Shown: positions 5,376 through 9,192 of the stretch, one piece after another
Layout of the letters: the number at the start of each line of letters is the position of its first letter
Numbering within the stretch: the first letter of the stretch is position 1
Origin: Trebonia sp.
GTDB taxonomy: Bacteria > Actinomycetota > Actinomycetes > Streptosporangiales > Streptosporangiaceae
Length of the DNA stretch: 9,192 bases
NCBI GenBank assembly: GCA_030038035.1
Contig: JASHPP010000336.1
Coordinates: 1 to 9,192, forward strand
Direction: 5' to 3'
Position numbers and translations under genes: made by a program
Notes under the pieces: model-generated
Told to the model about the DNA's origin: nothing
Database searches by the model: none
The model's input: the letters and a program-made list of their open reading frames with translations, nothing else

Positions 5376-6644
5376 AGGGGCCGGGAGATTCACCAGGGCC
5401 GCGAGGGCATCGCGGTGCGCGCCGGGCGTGCCGAAGGCCACCGACGCCGCCTTCGCCCGCTTGAGGTACAGGTGCGCGGGGTGTTCCCAGGTGAAGCCGA
5501 TCCCGCCGTGCAGTTGCACGCACTCCTGGGCGGCGGTCACCGCGGCCTCGCAGCAGGACGACTTCGCGAGCGCCACCGCGACCGGGGTGTCCGGGTCGCC
5601 GGCGGCCAGGCAGGCCGCCGCGTACCGCGACGCCGCCCGAGCGAGCGTGATCGTGGTCCACAGGTCGGCGAGCCGGTGCTTGAGCGCCTGGAACGAGCCA
5701 ACGGGGCGGGCGAACTGACGGCGTTCCCGCACGTAGGCCACGGTCATGTCCAGGCACCGCTGTGCCACGCCGAGCTGCTCGGCGGCGATGACCGCGGCGC
5801 CGGCGGTCAGCCCCGCGCCGACCGCCGCCTCGGCGGCGGCGCCGACCGCGACCTGGCGCGCGGGGGCGTCGTCCAGCGACACGTCGCACAGCTGCCTGGT
5901 CATGTCCAGCGACACCATCGGCGTGCGGTGCAGGCCCGGCGCGCCGGCTTCGACCAGGTACAGGCCGTTCGGGACGCCCTCGGCCGGCACCAGGAGCACG
6001 TCGGCGGGCAGCGCGTCAGGCACCGCCGGCACGGTCCCGCGCAGCGTCACGAGTCCGGCCGCATCGGATCCGGCTACCCGCACCTGGCCCGGGAACGGCC
6101 CGCCGGGGCGCGTGGCGGCCGGCACGGCGAGCACGGCCGTCACGGCGCCGTCCGCCAGCCGCCGCAGCAGGTCCGCGGCAGGCGAGGGGGATGGGGAGTT
6201 GGCGGAGGCCGCGCCGGCCGGGTAGGCGGGAGTGGTGTGGGGGGAGACGGCCGCCGCGCCGGGAACACGCAGCCCCTCAAACGGGGGGGTCGTTCCCCCG
6301 GGGGAAGCAGCAGCGTCTCTGGCCGCGCGGAGCAACACCGCGGTCGCCACGGCCGCGCTGCCCAGGTAGGGGATGGGCGCCACGGCGGCGCCGAATTGTT
6401 CGGCCGCGGCGGCGAGCTCGCGGTAGGAGGCGCCCGCGCCGCCGAGCGGCTCGGGGATCAGCAGGCCGGCGATGCCGATGTCCACTGCCACCGCGCGCCA
6501 AAGGCCCGTGTCGCAGGTTTCGGCCTGCTCGGTGCGGGCCAGCACGTCGCCAGGCGCGGCCCGCGAGGCAAGCAGGTCGGCCAGGGCAGCCGCCAGGGAC
6601 CGTTCGGTATCTGAATAAAGAAGATCGGCGGATGAGGCGGTCAC
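5367..6644 (-). CDS. Acyl-CoA dehydrogenase subunit lacking the catalytic glutamate (beta-type FadE)
   Basis: A 425-residue protein from GTG 6644, whose GTGA overlaps the TGA stop of the upstream dehydrogenase by 4 bases; GGAAGGA lies 9 bases upstream. It has the acyl-CoA dehydrogenase fold: an N-terminal helical domain with LLIPEPLGGAG (61-71), a middle domain (about 165-270) and a C-terminal helical domain. Conserved flavin/dimer motifs are RERRQFARPVGSFQALKH (306-323) and ECVQLHGGIGFTWEHP (374-389). The catalytic base is missing at both known places: Gly282 where isovaleryl/long-chain enzymes have Glu, and Phe404 where medium-chain enzymes have Glu. The middle domain also lacks the TEPxAGSD and WITN-type motifs. 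Residues about 108-156 are a Pro/Ser/Ala-rich insertion not expected in the family. It is probably the structural, FAD-binding partner of the upstream subunit. Confidence 0.88.
   Translation of the reverse strand: MTASSADLLYSDTERSLAAALADLLASRAAPGDVLARTEQAETCDTGLWRAVAVDIGIAGLLIPEPLGGAGASYRELAAAAEQFGAAVAPIPYLGSAAVATAVLLRAARDAAASPGGTTPPFEGLRVPGAAAVSPHTTPAYPAGAASANSPSPSPAADLLRRLADGAVTAVLAVPAATRPGGPFPGQVRVAGSDAAGLVTLRGTVPAVPDALPADVLLVPAEGVPNGLYLVEAGAPGLHRTPMVSLDMTRQLCDVSLDDAPARQVAVGAAAEAAVGAGLTAGAAVIAAEQLGVAQRCLDMTVAYVRERRQFARPVGSFQALKHRLADLWTTITLARAASRYAAACLAAGDPDTPVAVALAKSSCCEAAVTAAQECVQLHGGIGFTWEHPAHLYLKRAKAASVAFGTPGAHRDALAALVNLPAPGA
6174..6323 (-). other. Low-complexity insertion within the second acyl-CoA dehydrogenase gene
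   Basis: This stretch encodes about 45-50 residues (approximately 108-156) between the helix ending TAVLLRA and the helix starting ADLLRRLADG, which are close together in typical family members. The plus strand carries many G-runs (6186-6190, 6193-6196, 6220-6222, 6228-6230, 6239-6244, seven Gs at 6283-6289, five at 6300-6304) and a perfect 14-base palindrome TTCCCCCGGGGGAA (6293-6306). The reading frame is intact on both sides. Confidence 0.6.
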
Positions 6645-7843
6645 CGCGGCAAGTCCTTCCAGGCGACGTCCTTGTCGACGCGGGGCTCGGGGGGCAGGCC
6701 GAGGACGCGCTCGGCGATGATGTTGCGCAGGATTTCCGACGTGCCTCCCTCGATCGAGTTGCCCTTCGAGCGCAGGTAGCGGTAGCCGGCGCCGCGGGTG
6801 TAGTCGCTGGCGGCGGGCCTGCGCATCGTCCAGTCGTCGTAGCGGAGCCCGTCCGATCCCTCGAAGTCGATCTCGAATCCGGAGATCTCCTGATTCAGCC
6901 GCGCGTAGCTGAGCTTGGCCGCCGAACCCTCGGGGCCCGGCTCGCCCGCGGCGAGCTGCTGCCGCAGCCGGTCGCCCGCCAGCCGCGCCACTTCCGCCTC
7001 CGCCCACAGCCGCAGCAGCCGCTGGTGCAGTTCGTGGGTGCGCTTTTCCGGATGCTGCCGCCACGCCGCGGCGGCGAACCCGATCGCGCCGAGCTCCCTG
7101 GGCACCGCGCGGGCGCCGCCGATCGACACCCGCTCGTTCATCAGCGTGGTCTGGGCGACCCGCCAGCCGGCGCCCACGTCGCCGAGCCGGTCGCCGTCCG
7201 GGATGCGCACGTCGGTGAGGAACACCTCGTTGAACTCCGCCTCGCCGGTGAGCTGGCGCAGCGGCCGGACCTCGACGCCCGGCGCGTGCATGTCAAGGAC
7301 GAAGTAGGACAGGCCCGCGTGCTTGGGGACGTCCGGATCGGTCCTGGCGAGCAGGAGTCCCCAGCGCGCCCGGTGCGCGACCGAGGTCCACACCTTCTGG
7401 CCGGTGACGACCCACTCGCCGTCGGTCCTGGTCGCGCGGGTGGCCAGGCCGGCCAGGTCGCTGCCCGCGGCTGGCTCGCTGAACAGCTGGCACCAGATCT
7501 CTCGCGCGGTCCACAGCGGCCTGAGCCACCGTTGCTTTTGCTCCTCGGTGCCGAAGGCGATGATCGTCGGCGCGGCCATGCCGAGCCCGATCACGTTGCG
7601 CACCGGGTCGAGGACGGGGGCGCCGGCCTTGGCGAACTCTGCTTCGGCCACCTGCTGGAGCGAGCGGGCCAGGCCGAGCCCGCCGTGCCCCACCGGGTAG
7701 TGCACGACGGCCAGCCCGGCGTCCCACCGCGCGGTCAGGAAGCTGTCGCGGCCCATGGCCGCGGGGTCGTGCTCGTCGAGGAACGCGCGGATCGTCTTGC
7801 GCAGCTCCTCGTCCTCGCCGTGCGAGGCCGTTTCGGCGTTCAT
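6641..7843 (-). CDS. Acyl-CoA dehydrogenase, catalytic subunit (alpha-type FadE)
   Basis: A 400-residue protein from ATG 7843, 6 bases after the stop of the FabG-like gene; no clear Shine-Dalgarno is seen, so it is probably translationally coupled. It should oxidise an acyl-CoA to the 2-enoyl-CoA with FAD, passing electrons to ETF. Visible motifs are HYPVGHGGLGL (48-58), CQLFSEPAAGSDLAGL (118-133, substrate/FAD loop), GQKVWTSVAHRARW (148-161, flavin contact), QTTLMNERVSIG (231-242) with Glu237 at the catalytic-base position of isovaleryl- and long-chain-type enzymes, and GNSIEGGTSEILRNIIAERVLGLP (361-384), the C-terminal FAD loop. It lacks the R-x-x-F-G-x-P...Q and Q-x-x-G-G-x-G motifs that hold the ADP part of FAD, and these are present in the adjacent gene product. 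Close pairing with that gene fits a heteromeric enzyme. Substrate unknown; mycobacterial parallels act on steroid side chains. Confidence 0.92.
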   Translation of the reverse strand: MNAETASHGEDEELRKTIRAFLDEHDPAAMGRDSFLTARWDAGLAVVHYPVGHGGLGLARSLQQVAEAEFAKAGAPVLDPVRNVIGLGMAAPTIIAFGTEEQKQRWLRPLWTAREIWCQLFSEPAAGSDLAGLATRATRTDGEWVVTGQKVWTSVAHRARWGLLLARTDPDVPKHAGLSYFVLDMHAPGVEVRPLRQLTGEAEFNEVFLTDVRIPDGDRLGDVGAGWRVAQTTLMNERVSIGGARAVPRELGAIGFAAAAWRQHPEKRTHELHQRLLRLWAEAEVARLAGDRLRQQLAAGEPGPEGSAAKLSYARLNQEISGFEIDFEGSDGLRYDDWTMRRPAASDYTRGAGYRYLRSKGNSIEGGTSEILRNIIAERVLGLPPEPRVDKDVAWKDLPR

Positions 7844-7849
7844 CGGCGG

Positions 7850-8611
7850 TCAGGAGACCGGTCCGCCGGCGATGTAGAGGACCTGGCCGGAGATGAACCC
7901 GGCCTCCTCGCTGACCAGGAAGGAGATCGCGGCGGCCACGTCGGCCACCTGGCCCACCCGCTGGACAGGGATCTGCGCGGCGCCGGCGGCCTGGAAGTCC
8001 TCGAACGACATGCCGAGCCGGGCGGCGGTGGCCGCCGTCATGTCGGTCACGATGAACCCGGGCGCCACGGCGTTCGCGGTGATGCCGAACTTGCCGAGCT
8101 CGATCGCGAGCGTCTTCGTCAGGCCCTGCAGGCCGGCCTTGGCGGCCGAGTAGTTGACCTGGCCGCGGTTGCCGGTCGCCGACACCGAGCTCAGGTTGAC
8201 GATGCGGCCCCACTTGGCGTTGACCATGTACTTCTGGGTTGCCCGCGTCATCAGGAACGCGCCGCGCAGGTGGACGTTCATGACCGTGTCCCAGTCGTTC
8301 TCCGACATCTTGAACAGCAGGTTGTCGCGGGTCACGCCCGCGTTGTTCACGAGCACGGTCGGCTCGCCGAGGCCGGCCACCACCTGCTCGACCGCGGCCT
8401 GCACCTCATCGCTCTTGCTGACGTCGGCGCCCACCGCGATCGCCCGCCCCCCGGCCTTCTCGATCTCGGCCACGGTCTGCTCGCCATCGCCCTCCTTGAG
8501 GTCGAGCACCGCGACGGCCATCCCTTCGCTGGCCAGGCGCTTGGCGGTCCCGGCGCCGATCCCGCGGGCGGCTCCGGTGACGATCGCGATTCGCTGTGGC
8601 ATAGCCTTCAT
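7850..8611 (-). CDS. FabG-like short-chain dehydrogenase, probable 3-hydroxyacyl-CoA dehydrogenase
   Basis: ATG 8611 gives 253 residues, the usual FabG-class length, with GAAGGA 7 bases upstream; an upstream in-frame ATG at 8728 would add 39 residues of unconserved leader. Motifs: TGAARGIG (12-19), NNAG (89-92), Asn112, Ser141/142 in NLSSVS, YSAAK with Tyr154 and Lys158, and PGFIVTDM after the active site. Asp37 at the end of the second strand (AVLDL) favours NAD(H) over NADP(H), which suits an oxidative 3-hydroxyacyl-CoA dehydrogenase better than a biosynthetic 3-oxoacyl-ACP reductase, though the two cannot be separated by sequence alone. It is the first gene of a three-gene operon with the two acyl-CoA dehydrogenase subunits, supporting a catabolic, beta-oxidation role. 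Confidence 0.9.
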   Translation of the reverse strand: MKAMPQRIAIVTGAARGIGAGTAKRLASEGMAVAVLDLKEGDGEQTVAEIEKAGGRAIAVGADVSKSDEVQAAVEQVVAGLGEPTVLVNNAGVTRDNLLFKMSENDWDTVMNVHLRGAFLMTRATQKYMVNAKWGRIVNLSSVSATGNRGQVNYSAAKAGLQGLTKTLAIELGKFGITANAVAPGFIVTDMTAATAARLGMSFEDFQAAGAAQIPVQRVGQVADVAAAISFLVSEEAGFISGQVLYIAGGPVS

Positions 8612-8779
8612 CTTCCTTTCCTTCGGCACCTCGGGCCTTTGCCTGCCCGCTGCCGCTGTCGGCGAACGCCGGTGTTCCGTCGCCATTATCCCGAACTCCG
8701 GCCCGCGCACCACCTGCGCCCCGGACACGTGAAAAGGTACGTTGTGAGGTGTTGATGTCCGAATCGGGTTAGGGGAGCT
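8612..8779. promoter_or_regulatory. Divergent control region between the FadE operon and a lipoprotein gene
   Basis: These 168 bases hold the promoters for both directions. Minus strand: GATAAT (complement of 8685-8690) is a good -10 match, leaving a leader of about 67 bases to ATG 8611; no clear -35 is seen. Plus strand: TACGTT (8738-8743) is a weak -10 candidate about 37 bases before GTG 8780, and AGGGGAG (8771-8777) is its ribosome site with rather short spacing. CACGTG occurs at 8726-8731. Confidence 0.45.
8664..8677. promoter_or_regulatory. Dyad GAAC-N6-GTTC, candidate operator of the FadE operon
   Basis: GAACGCCGGTGTTC is a palindrome with one mismatched pair. On the minus strand it starts 7 bases after the GATAAT -10 candidate, so it would sit at and just after the transcription start, a common position for a repressor. 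The regulator is not in the window. It does not match the mycobacterial KstR consensus (AAC-N2-GTT core), as its spacing is longer. Confidence 0.35.
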
Positions 8780-9192
8780 GTGTCACGGGTCTTCAGGGCC
8801 CCCGCCGTTCTTGCCGCCGGGGTGCTCGCGGGCGTGCTGGTCGCGTTGACCGGGTGCGCGACCAAGGGGGTGCCGTACCAGACGCCGTCGTCGTCGGCCG
8901 CGCCCGCCGCCACGGCGCCGACGGCGGGCTCCCCCACGACGCCCGCGTCGCCCGTGCCTGCGGCCTCGGGGCAGCTGACCGGCTCGCAGCTGCAGATCGT
9001 GCTGCTGCCGCAGTCGTTCTTCCCCGCGGGCTTCAGCCTGTCGTCGGCCGGCGCGGTCACCTCGGGCGGCAGCCTGACCTCCTCCCCGGCGCAGTACGAC
9101 CTGGCGACGCTGTCCTGCGCCAACTTCGTCAACAACCTGGGCAGCCCGGGGTTCGGCGAGACCGGCATGGCGGCCGAGACCTATGTGAGCGG
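8780..9192 (+). CDS. Putative lipoprotein, N-terminal part (truncated by window end)
   Basis: The frame opens at GTG 8780 (an in-frame stop at 8753 leaves no earlier start) after AGGGGAG and is still open at 9192, so 137 residues are visible. Residues 1-26 form a lipoprotein signal: Arg3 and Arg6, a hydrophobic core, and the lipobox ALTGC with Cys26. A Ser/Thr/Pro/Ala linker (about 34-64) leads to a folded region beginning GQLTGSQLQIVLLPQSFFPA, with a Cys at about 114 in LATLSCANF and then GFGETGMAAETYVS. The pattern of a leucine-rich start, a lone Cys and Gly-Phe-Gly recalls extracytoplasmic sensor-like domains of actinobacterial lipoproteins and of the PknH ectodomain, but this is only a loose resemblance. 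It would be anchored to the outer face of the membrane. No function is assigned. Confidence 0.75.
   Translation, partial: MSRVFRAPAVLAAGVLAGVLVALTGCATKGVPYQTPSSSAAPAATAPTAGSPTTPASPVPAASGQLTGSQLQIVLLPQSFFPAGFSLSSAGAVTSGGSLTSSPAQYDLATLSCANFVNNLGSPGFGETGMAAETYVS

Noticed and set aside
4693..5889. A 398-codon minus-strand frame upstream of the MMPL gene
   Set aside because: It is Arg/Pro/Gly-rich, overlaps real genes on both sides and would erase the divergent control region and the MMPL start.
4929..6614. A 561-codon plus-strand frame crossing the small membrane protein and the second acyl-CoA dehydrogenase
   Set aside because: It conflicts with both genes, has no recognisable domain and is very rich in Gly/Arg; the small protein's own frame has a strong ribosome site and a clear membrane helix.
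6645..7064. N-terminal extension of the second acyl-CoA dehydrogenase to give 565 residues
   Set aside because: The extension lies within the first acyl-CoA dehydrogenase gene in another frame and is Arg/Ala/Gly-rich. GTG 6644 with GTGA stop-start overlap and a GGAAGGA ribosome site is a much better start.
8612..8728. 39-residue N-terminal extension of the FabG-like protein
   Set aside because: The leader is not part of the SDR fold, and ATG 8611 has a good ribosome site and gives the normal family length.
6191..8755. An 854-codon open frame on the plus strand opposite the FabG-FadE-FadE operon
   Set aside because: It is antisense to three well-supported genes, its product is a run of Arg/Gly/Ala/His/Asp without domain signatures, and long antisense open frames are expected when nearly every third codon position is G or C.
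8686..9168. A 160-codon minus-strand frame opposite the terminal lipoprotein
   Set aside because: The plus-strand frame has a textbook lipoprotein signal (ALTGC); the minus frame has no domain and overlaps it almost entirely.

Overview
The window is very GC-rich (roughly 70% or more by eye). Codons end almost always in G or C, GTG and TTG are used as start codons, and there are two lipoprotein signal peptides, an MMPL transporter and a paired FadE-type acyl-CoA dehydrogenase. Together these point to the chromosome of a high-GC actinomycete. I cannot assign a genus. I see no rRNA, tRNA, CRISPR array, insertion sequence or phage gene, and coding density is close to complete.

Layout, left to right. 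(1) 1-303 (+) is the C-terminal end of a phospholipase C/acid phosphatase-family phosphoesterase. (2) 350-1675 (+) is an exported, probably lipid-anchored seven-bladed YVTN-type beta-propeller. (3) 1688-2506 (-) is a short-chain dehydrogenase. (4) 2571-4841 (-) is a full-length MMPL/RND-family transporter starting at TTG; it lies upstream of the dehydrogenase, so the two may be co-transcribed. (5) 4842-5022 is a divergent control region with two adjacent inverted repeats. (6) 5023-5358 (+) is a small one-helix membrane protein of unknown function. (7) 5367-8611 (-) is a tight three-gene operon, read right to left: an NAD-type FabG-like dehydrogenase, a catalytic acyl-CoA dehydrogenase subunit, and a second acyl-CoA dehydrogenase subunit that lacks the catalytic residues. 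(8) 8612-8779 is a second divergent control region. (9) 8780-9192 (+) is the start of another lipoprotein that runs off the window.

The best-supported biology is the three-gene operon. The two acyl-CoA dehydrogenase proteins divide the family's motifs between them. The upstream one has the catalytic glutamate and the substrate/FMN-side motifs. The downstream one has the motifs that normally hold the ADP half of FAD from a neighbouring subunit. This is what is expected of an obligate heteromer like the mycobacterial steroid-side-chain FadE pairs. With the dehydrogenase, the operon would carry out the first and third steps of a beta-oxidation cycle on an unidentified acyl-CoA. The hydratase and thiolase are not in the window.

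Both convergent gene junctions carry an inverted repeat that overlaps the stop codons, a compact shared-terminator arrangement. The MMPL gene and the small membrane protein gene diverge from a region with a 17-base palindrome, a plausible repressor site, although no regulator gene lies in the window. Otherwise the genes belong to ordinary families, and I did not find an evident defence, mobile or wholly new system.
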